Origin: JAXGXJ01 sp040772905
GTDB taxonomy: Bacteria > Actinomycetota > Thermoleophilia > RBG-16-64-13
Direction: 5' to 3'
DNA length: 64,000 nt
Assembly (NCBI GenBank): GCA_040772905.1
Contig: JAXGXJ010000008.1
Coordinates: 1 to 64,000, forward strand
The position numbers and the translations under genes were made by a program. Each line of letters opens with the position of its first letter. Position 1 is the first letter of the stretch. The notes beneath the pieces are model-generated. The model was given only the letters and a program-made list of their open reading frames with translations, did not search any database and was not told the DNA's origin. Shown here piece by piece: positions 16,289-25,730 of the stretch.

Positions 16289-19200
16289 ATGACCACGCAC
16301 GACCTACACTCATCTTCCGCCGAGGGCGGCGCCACCGCCATGCCCCCCGTGCCTGGCCTGGCTCTGGTGCTGGGTGCGGCCAACTCGGGCAAGCTGGGTG
16401 AGGTGGTCTCCTGGCGCAGCAGATGGTCGACGCTTGGCCCGGTGATCGTCGTCCCCACCATCCCTGTGGCCGATGAGGTGACGCGCGAGTTGGTTGTGCG
16501 TCAGGGCGTGGTGTTCGGACCTCCTCCGGCGGTCACTATCGACGGTCTGGTACGAGAAATGCTCGGCGAGCATCCACCCCTGATCGCCGACGTCGAACGA
16601 GAACTCCTCGTGGCGGGCCTGCTGCGTGAGCCGGGGCTCACTGCGCTCCGGCCGGCCGCACGCTTCCCCGGTCTGGTGAGCGTCGTGGCCGGACTTCTGC
16701 AGCGTCTGGAGGAGAGCGACAGGACGCCCGAACAGATCGAGCAGGCCCTAACCCGGTGGGGCATGGACGCGCCCGAAAAGGCTGGCCTGGCGGCCGACCT
16801 GCGCGTGCTGACAGGCCGTTATCGGGAGTCGTGTCTCCGGCGGGGAGTGATCGAGCGCGCCGCCACGGTGCGGCGCGCCGCCGACCTGGTCGAAGACTGG
16901 CGAAGACCTGTGGCCTTCTACGGCTTCACGTCCTTCACCCCTGGCCAGCGGCGGCTCATCTGCCGGCTCATGGAGCTCGTACCCGTGTTGATGACGTTCG
17001 ACTACGAGCGTTCCCGGACCGCGAGTCTGGTCGACGGTGCCGAGGTCGCTCGCTGGGAGCGGGTGGCCTCGAGTGTGAAGGAGCTTCCTCCTCAATCGCG
17101 CGCATACTCGTCCTCTCAGATCGCTAGGCTCGAGCGTCTGCTCTTCAACCAGGAGAGTGAAGGGGGAGCTGGCGTGGGGGAGGAGGTCCCAGCGCGGTCG
17201 GGTACGTCCGGCCCCAGCGCTGCGCACTACGGCGCGACGGTAGCGGAGGAGGGCGTACATCTCCTCCTTGCCGCGGGAGAGCGGAGTGAAGCCGAGTTGG
17301 CCGTCCAGCATATCGCGGCGCTCCTCCGCCGCGGCTTCCGTCCCGGTGACGTGGGTGTGATCGTCCGTGACGTAAGCGGGCGGGGCCGGCTCGTGGGGCA
17401 GGTGCTGGCGTCGTGCGGCATACCTCACAGGCTGGACGACAGCCCGCAGTTGGCGTGTACCGGTCTCGGGCATGCGTTCCTGCAAGCCGTACGCGGACTT
17501 GCCGCGGCCGATGCGGCATCCCTGCTCGCGTTTCTCACAGGACCGTATGGGGGGCTGGCCGGCGACCAGGCGGTCGAGCTTCGCCGCCGCTACCAGCGCG
17601 CGGCGGTGCAGGACATGAGTACGCTCGCCGCGTTGGTCGAGGCGCTGCAGCCGGGTCTGCTGGCTTCGTTGTGGCCGCGGCCCGCCGGCCACAACGAGAC
17701 TGTCGATGACGGCTGGCCGCTCGATCCCGCTGTCATGTCCGCCCTTGCCCGACGCATGCTGTCCGCGGGGACACAGGCTTCGGGGTGCCTGGATGAGCAT
17801 GCCGATGCCGATGTGAGTGCCTTCGCTGCCCTCGTGCAGGCTCTTCAGCGTGTGGAGGTCGACATGGAGGTGTCCATCGAGGCGTTCCTCGATTGCCTGA
17901 GCCGGTTGCGATGCCCGGCTCCTCACGCGGGAGCGGAGGATGCGGTCACCATCCTCAGTCCTCGGCGGGCGCGTGCCAGACGCTTTCCCGCTGTGTTCAT
18001 ACTCGGGCTGGTAGAGGGCGAGTTCCCAGGGCGGCCGGACTCGCCTTCACTCCTCAGCAAGAGCGACAAGGCGCAACTGGCGCGTGCCGCAGGGGGCGAA
18101 TTCATCCAGGAAGAGGACGAGGACGAGCAGGCTCTCTTCGTGAGCGCCGTGGCCCGCGCTTGGCAGGTGTTGTACCTGAGCGCTCGAGATGCCGACGAGG
18201 GTGGCGCCGAAGTGCAGACGTCGCACTTCTGGCGGCATGCGAAGGATCTCTTGGGGGTCGAGGTGCCGGAGGAGGGCAGGCGCGCGCTCGCAGACCTGGT
18301 CTATCCTGTCGCGGCCGCTCCAGCCAGGCGCCATCTCCGCCGCGCCCGCGCGCTCGCGGACGCGCGCCCCGATCCTTTCCACGACCCCTTCCGACGGTTT
18401 CCCACGTCCCTCAGCGATCCAGCCGTGCTCGCTGAACTGGCATCCACGTCCGCGTTCAGTCCCTCCACCCTGGAGAGCTACCTCAGTTGTCCCTTCGCGT
18501 GGTTCCTGGAGCAGGTCGTGGGGGTGGAGGAACTGGCATCAGGGGTGGACGCCCGCACGGTCGGCACGCTGGTGCACGCGGCGGCGAAAAGCGCATATGA
18601 GCCGCTGGTCGCAAGTTCTACGAGACTTCGCGCCGATGGTGTGCCGGCGGCTCTCGAGCGGGCGTGCGCGACCATCGACCTGCTGGCGGAGAGCGAACGC
18701 ATCCCCGGGACGCCGGCTGCACGACGTCTCGCCGCTGCCCGGGCGAAGCTCCTCACCGGTCGACTGGTGCTCATGGAGGCAGCGTCCGATGGCCGGCTCG
18801 TGCCGGCTCGACTCGAGTCGGAGGTGGGCGGCGACGATGGGGTGGACATCGGAGGCGTGCGCATCCGTGGGCGCGTCGACCGCATCGATGCCCATCCACT
18901 CGACGGGTCGCGTTTCGTCGTCGATTACAAGACGGGTGCGGTGCCGTCCAAGAGCCGTATCGGCACCGGTGAAGCGCTGCAACTGCCTCTCTACCTCCTC
19001 GCCCTGCAGGCTGAAGGCGGAAGCGCGGTCTTGGGGGGTGCGTACGTCAGTCCGGCTGAGGAAGGACGGTCCGGCGTCGTCTTGGAAGAGGCGGTGGACG
19101 ACGTGGGCTCAGTGTCGTCGGGGTGCCGCGAGTTGACCGCGGCGGAGGCGGCCGCGCTTTATGACGGCACCCGGCAACTGGCCGTCCAGGCAGCCGAAGA

Positions 19201-19303
19201 CATGCGCAGAGGACTCATCGCTCCCCGTGCCGACCGCGCTTGCCCTCATTGGTGCGGACTCGGGGCAGCATGCCGCTCCCGGCGTGGAGCGTGGCGTCCA
19301 TGA
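16289..19303 (+). CDS. addB: ATP-dependent nuclease subunit AddB-like (PD-(D/E)XK exonuclease)
   Basis: The 1004-residue protein begins with a nucleotide-binding loop (LGAANSGKL) but lacks a full set of UvrD motifs, as expected of AddB/RexB. The middle shows AddB-like segments (VTILSPRRARARRFPAVFILGLVEGEFPG and VARAWQVLYLSARDADEGG). The C-terminal nuclease domain has GTLVHAA, the core RVDRID...FVVDYKTG, and four cysteines (LSCPF and CPHWCGLGAAC) placed like the AddB iron-sulfur staple. With AddA it would resect double-strand breaks for RecA loading. Its TGA overlaps the addA ATG (ATGA, 19300-19303). Transcription is from a PafBC-type promoter candidate. Confidence 0.85.
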   Translation: MTTHDLHSSSAEGGATAMPPVPGLALVLGAANSGKLGEVVSWRSRWSTLGPVIVVPTIPVADEVTRELVVRQGVVFGPPPAVTIDGLVREMLGEHPPLIADVERELLVAGLLREPGLTALRPAARFPGLVSVVAGLLQRLEESDRTPEQIEQALTRWGMDAPEKAGLAADLRVLTGRYRESCLRRGVIERAATVRRAADLVEDWRRPVAFYGFTSFTPGQRRLICRLMELVPVLMTFDYERSRTASLVDGAEVARWERVASSVKELPPQSRAYSSSQIARLERLLFNQESEGGAGVGEEVPARSGTSGPSAAHYGATVAEEGVHLLLAAGERSEAELAVQHIAALLRRGFRPGDVGVIVRDVSGRGRLVGQVLASCGIPHRLDDSPQLACTGLGHAFLQAVRGLAAADAASLLAFLTGPYGGLAGDQAVELRRRYQRAAVQDMSTLAALVEALQPGLLASLWPRPAGHNETVDDGWPLDPAVMSALARRMLSAGTQASGCLDEHADADVSAFAALVQALQRVEVDMEVSIEAFLDCLSRLRCPAPHAGAEDAVTILSPRRARARRFPAVFILGLVEGEFPGRPDSPSLLSKSDKAQLARAAGGEFIQEEDEDEQALFVSAVARAWQVLYLSARDADEGGAEVQTSHFWRHAKDLLGVEVPEEGRRALADLVYPVAAAPARRHLRRARALADARPDPFHDPFRRFPTSLSDPAVLAELASTSAFSPSTLESYLSCPFAWFLEQVVGVEELASGVDARTVGTLVHAAAKSAYEPLVASSTRLRADGVPAALERACATIDLLAESERIPGTPAARRLAAARAKLLTGRLVLMEAASDGRLVPARLESEVGGDDGVDIGGVRIRGRVDRIDAHPLDGSRFVVDYKTGAVPSKSRIGTGEALQLPLYLLALQAEGGSAVLGGAYVSPAEEGRSGVVLEEAVDDVGSVSSGCRELTAAEAAALYDGTRQLAVQAAEDMRRGLIAPRADRACPHWCGLGAACRSRRGAWRP

Positions 19304-22300
19304 GTTGCCTCGACCACATCCGTTTGTCAGAGTCTCAGCGGGCCGCGGTCGATGATGGAGCGCCCGAAGTCCTTGTGGCCGCCGGAGCGGGCAGCGGGAA
19401 GACCAGCCTGCTGGTGGCGTATTTTCTTCGCGCCCTTCTCGACGATGAGTCGCCCCTCGACCGACTGGTCGCGGTCACGTTCACGCGCAAGGCCGCGGGT
19501 GAGTTGGTGGAGCGCATCCGTGACACGCTGGAGAAGCTGGGGCGGGTCGATCTGGCGCGGTCACTTGATTCAGCGACCGTGGGTACCATCCACAGTCTCT
19601 GCCGACGCCTGCTGAGAGAACACGCCTTGGAGGCGCAAGTGGACCCCGCGTTCGGGGTGGTGGAGGCCGACGCCGCCGATCTACTCAAGCGCGAGGCGGC
19701 GACGATGGCCTGGGAGGAGGCGGTGCTGACGGCCGACGAAGGGCGGCTCGCAGTGCTTGTAGAACACCAGAAGACGTTGCAGAACGAGCTGGTGGAGTTG
19801 TATGACGCGCTTCGGGCGGCGGGGGTGGAGGCTCCTCATGTGGATGTCGAAGCCGGCGGGGCCGCGGACGCTCGGGCACGAGTGCAGCTGCAGTCAGCCC
19901 TGCGTGCGGCACGCGACGGGGTGGAGAGCGTACCCCGGCGCACCGTCACTATGGAGAAGGTCCTCAGCAAGTTGGATGATTGCCTGCGCTGGTCGGAGGA
20001 GATCGACTTCGCAGCGGGTGGCGCCTCCGATCTGGAGACGAGCCGTGACCTCTTTCCTACCCGCGTCCGTGATCTGGAATGCTATCTGGAGCCGGTGCGG
20101 CAGGCGCTGACTTGCTGTCGCTCCGAGCTGGCACAGGCGCGGCTCGCCCCTCTTGTGGAAGCGATGAACGACCTTCTGGAACGACTCCACCAGCATTACG
20201 GGGAGATGAAGTCGCGGCGTGGGGTCCTCGACTTCCTGGACCTGGAGTTGAAGGCGCGTGCCCTCATAGGCAACCGCGAGCGTGACGGCGTCCCGCTCTT
20301 GGGGCCCGGAGCCCGAGTCATGGTCGACGAGTTCCAGGACACCAATGAACTGCAGTGTGCCGTCCTCGAAGGCCTGGGTGCCGAGGCCGTCCTCATGGTC
20401 GGCGACGAGCGTCAGAGCATCTATCGCTTCCGAGGAGCGGAGGTGGAGGTCTTCTCGCGTCGAGAGGACGCTCTTCGTCGGAAGTCCCGCGAGGGTGACG
20501 GCGAGGATGACTGCGGGAGCGTTGGTCTCTCCGGCGTCGGCCCCGTGCATCGTCTTGACGTCAACTATCGCAGCCGCGCCGAGATCCTCTTCTTCATCAA
20601 CCACGTCTTCGCGCAGGAGGGCTTCTTCGGGGCCCGCTTCGTGCGCTTGGAATGTGGCCGAGACAAGGAGGCTCAGGCCGAGGAAGCGTCTGGGGCCGGC
20701 TCGGGTTGTTCTGAGACGACCCCTTCCACGCACGGGCCGCGACCGGTGGAGGTCTTGATCGTCGAACGGGCAGGCGAGGAGCGCGCTGAGGACCAGACCG
20801 GGTCGATCCAGGAGGCTGAGGCGGAGGCTGCTGCCCAGGCGGCATGGCGGCTGGTCCACCAGGAAGGATGGCGGCAGGGCGACGTGGTCATCCTGCTCCC
20901 CGCGCTCACGCATGCCGACCTCTATCAGGACGCTCTGCGGGCACGCGGGCTCGACTGCTACCTGGTGCGGGGTAAGGGCTATTACTCCAGGGAGGAAGTG
21001 GCGGATGTCCGCTCGCTGCTGCAGCTTCTCTTCGATCCCTACGACGACCTGGCCCTGGTGACGGTGCTGCGCTCGCCGCTGGTGGACCTGTCTGACGACG
21101 CGCTGTACCTGCTGGGGCGACAGGTCCGCGAGAAAGTGAGGGGGTCGCTGTGGGAGGCGGTGTCCTCTCAGTGCGACGAGGCGGCGGCGGGTCCGTTGCC
21201 CGCACATCTGTCGACATCGCAAGGGCTCATCCAGGAAGAAGACCGTGAGCGAATGCGGCTGCTGCGCGATGGCTTGATGAGCCTGCGCGGCCGCGTAGGG
21301 CGTCCGGGTCTGGCGCGACTCATCGACGATGCAGTCACCTATTTCGGCTATGACGTGCGTCTGCTCGAGTCGCCGGAAGGGCGGCGCCGTTTCGCCAACC
21401 TGCGCAAGCTCATGCGTCTGGCCGACGAGTACGAGGTGCTTCATGGCCCCGACTTGCCCGGTTTCGTCCAAGTGCTGGAGGTCATGGGCGACTTGAGCGA
21501 CAAAGAAGGCAGCGCCGCCACGCTTGCCGAAGGCGAGGACGTAGTCAGGATCATGACCATCCACCAGGCGAAAGGGTTGGAGTTCCCGGTGGTCATCCTG
21601 GGTGGCCTAGGCTCCGACGCGCCGCACGACACGCATGGGAGTTTCGTGGTCGACCGGAGGGGGCGAGTGGCGGTGTTCCTGAAGTCGTCGCGGCGTACCA
21701 CCTATGAAGACCACGACCTCTGCTGGGGACCCGGCGCCGAGATGGTGGAGGAGGGGAAGAGAAAGGCGCGCGAAGAGGATGTCCGTCTGCTGTACGTCGC
21801 GATGACTCGGGCCGAGGAGCGCCTGCTCTTGGTGGGGGCCAGGCCGAAGGACGACAAGCCGGCATCCAATCGAGTGGGTCGCGTGGCGCAGGCACTGGGG
21901 ATGTCCGTCCTGCCTGCCGGCGGGTCGGAGGTGTTCGTCGCCGAGGGGGGTGCGCTCGTCCGGTGCCTATCCTTCGCCGACGCACTGCAGGGGAGACGGC
22001 CGGGGCCTGTGCGTGAGCCCCACGATGGCGACGGGGCTGCCATACTGTCGGACAGAGAGTCGCGGGCCGAGTATCACACCGCCGTCGCCCGAGTCGACGA
22101 GGCGCCGTCGTCGGCGCGTGTGCCTCGAGCAATCAGCTTCTCGGGGCTGAGTTCGTACCACGAGTGTCCGTGCCGCTTCTACCTGGAGCGCGTGCTGGGA
22201 CTGCCATCTCACGGTTTCCAGTGCCCTGAGCGTGGGGAGGACGGTCCCCGTGGGCTGTCGGTGGCTGAGGGTCTCGAGGTGGACGACTCCACCCTGGACC

Positions 22301-22986
22301 ACGTGGAGGAGACCGGCGCCGGTCGCGACGTGGGTTTGATGGTGCATGCGCTTCTCGAACGACTCCCGCTCGCCGGAGAGAAACCCTCAACCGATGGGCT
22401 GCGCGCCCTTGCCCAGGAGATGCTCAGGTCGTCGGAACCGGGATCGGGGATTGGCACGAGGACGGGGAGCGTCGAGGGGCTTGGAGTGGCGGATCTCTCG
22501 CCTGAACGACTCTCTCGGGCGATCCGCTTGGTCCAGGCTTTCTGGTCGTCGCCGTGCGCCGGTCTTCCCGGCGTGGCTGAGGCCGGTAAAGAGGTCCGTT
22601 TCACGTTCCTGCAGGACAGGCTGCTCATCTCGGGGGTCATGGATCTCGTGTGGCGCCAGGGAGCCGACTGGTTCATCGTCGACTACAAGACGAACGCCCT
22701 GCAGGGACGCGACATGGCCGATTTGGCCGCGCACTATCGACTGCAGGCTGAGCTCTACTGCCTGGCGGCACTTCGCGCGGGGGCCCAGAGCGTCCGTATG
22801 GATCTGTTGTTCCTGGAGTGTCCGGGCGCCCCCGTCACCCATTTCTATGGCCCTGAGCACGTGGTCGCTCTCGCCGGACGGCTGGATGCGGCTCTTGCAC
22901 CTCTTCTTGCCGGGGACTACTCGTGCCGTCGAGCGGAGCAGTGCGTGCGATGCCCGGTGAGGTCGCTCTGCGGCTCGGCGGAGTAG
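19300..22986 (+). CDS. addA: ATP-dependent helicase/nuclease subunit AddA-like
   Basis: The 1228-residue protein starts at the ATG overlapping the addB stop. It is a UvrD/Rep superfamily 1 helicase: Walker A AAGAGSGKTSLL near residue 26, AVTFTRKAAGELVERI, TIHSLCRRLLREHA, VDEFQDTNELQ, GDERQSIYRFRGA, VMTIHQAKGLEFPVVIL and LLYVAMTRAEERL. The C-terminal RecB-type nuclease has GLMVHALLERLP and MDLVWRQGADWFIVDYKTN. Cysteines in ECPCRFYLERVLG and CVRCPVRSLC form a second possible iron-sulfur staple, a feature I associate with AddB rather than AddA. Unwinding plus degradation at breaks is the established family role. Confidence 0.88.
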   Translation: MSCLDHIRLSESQRAAVDDGAPEVLVAAGAGSGKTSLLVAYFLRALLDDESPLDRLVAVTFTRKAAGELVERIRDTLEKLGRVDLARSLDSATVGTIHSLCRRLLREHALEAQVDPAFGVVEADAADLLKREAATMAWEEAVLTADEGRLAVLVEHQKTLQNELVELYDALRAAGVEAPHVDVEAGGAADARARVQLQSALRAARDGVESVPRRTVTMEKVLSKLDDCLRWSEEIDFAAGGASDLETSRDLFPTRVRDLECYLEPVRQALTCCRSELAQARLAPLVEAMNDLLERLHQHYGEMKSRRGVLDFLDLELKARALIGNRERDGVPLLGPGARVMVDEFQDTNELQCAVLEGLGAEAVLMVGDERQSIYRFRGAEVEVFSRREDALRRKSREGDGEDDCGSVGLSGVGPVHRLDVNYRSRAEILFFINHVFAQEGFFGARFVRLECGRDKEAQAEEASGAGSGCSETTPSTHGPRPVEVLIVERAGEERAEDQTGSIQEAEAEAAAQAAWRLVHQEGWRQGDVVILLPALTHADLYQDALRARGLDCYLVRGKGYYSREEVADVRSLLQLLFDPYDDLALVTVLRSPLVDLSDDALYLLGRQVREKVRGSLWEAVSSQCDEAAAGPLPAHLSTSQGLIQEEDRERMRLLRDGLMSLRGRVGRPGLARLIDDAVTYFGYDVRLLESPEGRRRFANLRKLMRLADEYEVLHGPDLPGFVQVLEVMGDLSDKEGSAATLAEGEDVVRIMTIHQAKGLEFPVVILGGLGSDAPHDTHGSFVVDRRGRVAVFLKSSRRTTYEDHDLCWGPGAEMVEEGKRKAREEDVRLLYVAMTRAEERLLLVGARPKDDKPASNRVGRVAQALGMSVLPAGGSEVFVAEGGALVRCLSFADALQGRRPGPVREPHDGDGAAILSDRESRAEYHTAVARVDEAPSSARVPRAISFSGLSSYHECPCRFYLERVLGLPSHGFQCPERGEDGPRGLSVAEGLEVDDSTLDHVEETGAGRDVGLMVHALLERLPLAGEKPSTDGLRALAQEMLRSSEPGSGIGTRTGSVEGLGVADLSPERLSRAIRLVQAFWSSPCAGLPGVAEAGKEVRFTFLQDRLLISGVMDLVWRQGADWFIVDYKTNALQGRDMADLAAHYRLQAELYCLAALRAGAQSVRMDLLFLECPGAPVTHFYGPEHVVALAGRLDAALAPLLAGDYSCRRAEQCVRCPVRSLCGSAE

Positions 22987-23043
22987 GCAGTCGCCGCATC
23001 CTCCGTCGCGCCGTCGGCCATGGTTCCAGGCGTCACGATGGTA

Positions 23044-23049
23044 TACAAT
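23044..23049 (+). promoter_or_regulatory. -10 box upstream of tRNA-Pro(CGG)
   Basis: TACAAT (within TATACAAT) lies 48 bases before the tRNA. The matching -35 is weak. Confidence 0.35.
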
Positions 23050-23096
23050 AAGCGGCCGTTGCGGGTCGAGATCTCTGTGGCCTGCGGCGACACATT

Positions 23097-23170
23097 CGGG
23101 GTGTAGCGCAGCCTGGTAGCGCGCATCGTTCGGGACGATGAGGTCCCGGGTTCAAATCCCGGCACCCCGA
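23097..23170 (+). tRNA. tRNA-Pro (anticodon CGG)
   Basis: A complete cloverleaf is visible: acceptor CGGGGTG/CACCCCG, D-arm GCGC/GCGC, anticodon stem CATCG/CGATG with loop TTCGGGA (anticodon CGG), T-arm CCGGG/CCCGG and discriminator A. CCA is not encoded. Confidence 0.97.
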
Positions 23171-23194
23171 CCTCGCGAGTACAGAAGAGCTGAA

Positions 23195-23220
23195 GGGCTC
23201 TGGCGGCCAGGGCTCTTTTT
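23195..23220 (+). terminator. intrinsic terminator of tRNA-Pro
   Basis: GGGCTCTGG (23195-23203) pairs with CCAGGGCTC (23207-23215) around CGG and is followed by five T. It is the best rho-independent terminator in the window. Confidence 0.8.
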
Positions 23221-23279
23221 CTTGCGTGTCTTCAGCGGATGCCGGCGCACGGTCGGCCCAGTCCGGTCGAGTCAGGCCA

Positions 23280-24581
23280 TCACGGCCGCATGAAGAGGAT
23301 GGTTAGGACGTGAGTGCCGGCTTCGTCCGGCAATGCCGAAGACGAGCCGTCCGCCCCTTTCCCGTCCGTCTCCTCGTCCACAGTGGAAGCGGTGAACCCG
23401 TAGCGGTACGGAGCCGGCTGCGGGATCACGTGCCCCACGAGAACAGGCAACTCTCTCTTGTTCTGCGCAATGGCTGAGGCCACCTGGACGCAGTCCAGAT
23501 CGGGTTCGTGTTGCAGACTCACCACGAGACCGAAAGAAGCGGCTATGGAGCGAAGCAGATCGACGAAGGCCGAGACGTTGTCGTGATCCAAGAAGGCGGC
23601 GAACACCGGCCGGCTGGGCGACAGCGAATCCGGGAGCGGCTTCAATTCGGTGAAGGTGGTCACCTGCGAGACGACCTCCTGCATCCATGCCGTCTCTCCC
23701 GCAACGACCCCGTCCGCAGAGTCTGCCGCCGTCCCGTCTGCAGGACGGTTTGGCGAGGCCGCCTCCGTGGAGCCGCCGGAGGTGCGTGTGGCGTCCGGAC
23801 CGGAGTCGTCCGCCTCGGTCGCATCCGGTTGGGTGGCGAAACACAGGTAGACCGGTCCCGCAGTCTCCTTGAGGGCGGTCACCATGGCCCTGCGGTCCTG
23901 GATGGTGGTGGGCACCGGTTCGGTCCCGGGGCCGGCTCCGGCGGCGACCATGGTGGTGGTCGCTCCTACAGTGGTCGTGGTCGCATCGCCTGCGGGTGCC
24001 GCAGTGGTCTCAGTTTGTCCGGCAGCTGTCTCCATGGGTACGGCCAGGATGGCGGACGGTGCTGCGCTATCGGCGGCTGCTTCGGCAGCGCCGGTCACAC
24101 CGGCTACCACCGTGGTGCCGTCTCCGTTCCTGGCGGTGGTCTGCTCGCTGTCCGTCGGGTTGAACACGCCCCAGGCGATGAGCCCTATGAACACGGCCGC
24201 GACGGCGACAGTGGCTGGCATCCAGGCGCGCAGCCTGCGTTCCCACAGGGAAGTCCAGCGCGAACCCACGGGCTGGGGGGTCTCCACCTGTACTACGCGG
24301 GAGGGGAAGAGGAGTTCTCCCAGCACCCGGTCCTCCAAGTCGGCCGGGGGTGTGGCCATCTCCACGTCGCGAAGGAAAGAGGTCATCTTGCGTTGGGAGT
24401 CCAGGCGGGCGGCACAGTCGGGGCACCGGGCAAGATGAGCTTCGATCACCGCGAGGTCGTCTTCGCCCGACGTCCCATCGACGATGTCGACGGCCAGAGC
24501 CGCCCATTCATCGATGTGGCCGTGTGCTCCGGCAGCCGCCCCGCTGCCGGGCATGATCGGATTATCGCCCCGGTCTTTCAT
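23280..24581 (-). CDS. anti-sigma factor with zf-HC2 zinc finger and large extracytoplasmic domain
   Basis: The 433-residue membrane protein starts at ATG 24581, overlapping the sigma gene stop (ATGA). The cytoplasmic part has the zinc-binding anti-sigma motif H-x3-C-x2-C (HLARCPDC, about residue 48-55). One transmembrane helix (MPATVAVAAVFIGLIAWGVF) follows near residue 120. The outer region of about 290 residues starts with an Ala/Thr-rich spacer and ends in a folded-looking domain (PVFAAFLDHDNVSAFVDLLRS). It should hold the partner sigma factor inactive until an envelope signal arrives; the signal is unknown. The outer domain is larger than in most RsrA/RseA-type proteins and I do not recognise it. 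Confidence 0.85.
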   Translation of the reverse strand: MKDRGDNPIMPGSGAAAGAHGHIDEWAALAVDIVDGTSGEDDLAVIEAHLARCPDCAARLDSQRKMTSFLRDVEMATPPADLEDRVLGELLFPSRVVQVETPQPVGSRWTSLWERRLRAWMPATVAVAAVFIGLIAWGVFNPTDSEQTTARNGDGTTVVAGVTGAAEAAADSAAPSAILAVPMETAAGQTETTAAPAGDATTTTVGATTTMVAAGAGPGTEPVPTTIQDRRAMVTALKETAGPVYLCFATQPDATEADDSGPDATRTSGGSTEAASPNRPADGTAADSADGVVAGETAWMQEVVSQVTTFTELKPLPDSLSPSRPVFAAFLDHDNVSAFVDLLRSIAASFGLVVSLQHEPDLDCVQVASAIAQNKRELPVLVGHVIPQPAPYRYGFTASTVDEETDGKGADGSSSALPDEAGTHVLTILFMRP

Positions 24582-25234
24582 TCACCATCCCCATTCGCAC
24601 CCGGTGCTGTGACGCCGTCGTCATCCGACTGGTTCCGCTCGGCGGGTGATTCGTATCCGGCGGCGCGCAATGCCGACGCCAGTGCTTCCCGAGCGCGGAA
24701 GATGCGCGACTTGATGGTGCCTTCCTGCACGCCCAGGATCTCCGCGGCTTCCGCATAGGGGAACCCCAGCAGGTCACACAGCACCACCGCGAAGCGAAAG
24801 CCCTCGTTCAGGCTCATGAGAGCCTCCCGCAGTGGGTCGGACAGGCCGTCTATGGCGGGGTCGACGCCGCCTCGGCTGGAAGCCACGATGGTGGCGGTCC
24901 CCGCGGGGCCGGATATGTCGTCCATGACCTCGGTGTCCATGGGCTCCGGGCGGTGGCGGCGCAGATGGTCATATGCTGCATTCACCACGATACGGTGCAG
25001 CCAGGTGCTGAAGAGCGACTCACCTTTGAAACTCTCGAGGTTTCGGAAAGCTTTGATGAACGCTTCCTGAGTGACGTCGGCCGCATCCCAGGGGTTGCCC
25101 AGCGTGCGGAGCGCGAGGTTGTACGCACGCCGTTCGTGTCGCCGGTAGAGCTCCGTGAGGGCTTCGGTGTCGCCATCCAGAGCGCGGCGGACGATGAAGG
25201 TGTCGGGATCACGCACGTTGAAGGTGACGCTCAA
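24578..25234 (-). CDS. ECF-type RNA polymerase sigma factor
   Basis: The 218-residue protein starts at TTG 25234; no ATG or GTG lies further upstream in frame. Region 2 is clear (ALTELYRRHERRAYNLALRT, then DVTQEAFIKAFRNL and STWLHRIVVNAAYDHLRR). A linker follows, and region 4 ends in a helix-turn-helix (LPF-like segment FPYAEAAEILGVQEGTIKSRIFRAREAL). It lacks region 3, as ECF sigmas do. The gene overlaps its anti-sigma partner, so both are made together. I do not see the AAC/CGTC-type autoregulatory promoter often found before such pairs. The Asp/Ala-rich tail of about 25 residues is family-atypical but harmless. Confidence 0.9.
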   Translation of the reverse strand: MSVTFNVRDPDTFIVRRALDGDTEALTELYRRHERRAYNLALRTLGNPWDAADVTQEAFIKAFRNLESFKGESLFSTWLHRIVVNAAYDHLRRHRPEPMDTEVMDDISGPAGTATIVASSRGGVDPAIDGLSDPLREALMSLNEGFRFAVVLCDLLGFPYAEAAEILGVQEGTIKSRIFRAREALASALRAAGYESPAERNQSDDDGVTAPGANGDGE

Positions 25235-25365
25235 GGCCTGGTGCCGACTCCTCTGGTTGTAGACTGCTCCGCGTGCTCATTCTAACAGCGCGCGCACTGC
25301 CTCTTCGCCGAGCGGTCCTGTGATACCTTCCTGATGCTATAGGTGAAGCCAAGGAGGTCTTGCCC

Positions 25366-25722
25366 ATGGTGGATGAACAGCATCCTCTCGCTCAGGATGA
25401 TGAGGCCGAAGCGCTCGCGCGACTGCACGAGCAGATACGGCGTATGAGCGTGAGCGACCATCTGGTCTACATGCTGGAGTCGCTCAGTGCGCTTGCCACG
25501 CGCAAGCTGGGTCTCGTGCCCGACGCCGCCGCTGATCGCGATCTGGACCAAGCCCGTCTGGCTATCGATGCCTTTAGGGCCCTCCTGCCGGTGGCGGAGC
25601 CGTCGCGACCCCAACAGGAAGTCGCACTTCATCGGCAGATGCTCTCGCAGTTGCAGATCGCTTTCGTAGAAGTCGCCCAGGGTCGCACAGAGCAGCAGCC
25701 CGAGGAGACGGCGTCATCGTGA
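25366..25722 (+). CDS. DUF1844 family protein
   Basis: ATG 25366 lies eight bases after AAGGAGG; a TTG six bases earlier is too close to it. The 118-residue protein matches DUF1844 in its centre: LESLSALATRKLGLVPD, DLDQARLAIDAFRALLP and a helical end (LHRQMLSQLQIAFVEVAQG). The family is widespread in actinobacteria and other phyla, all-helical, and of unknown function. It faces the sigma factor divergently. A perfect 22-base palindrome follows its stop. Confidence 0.8.
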   Translation: MVDEQHPLAQDDEAEALARLHEQIRRMSVSDHLVYMLESLSALATRKLGLVPDAAADRDLDQARLAIDAFRALLPVAEPSRPQQEVALHRQMLSQLQIAFVEVAQGRTEQQPEETASS

Positions 25723-25730
25723 TACCCTGG

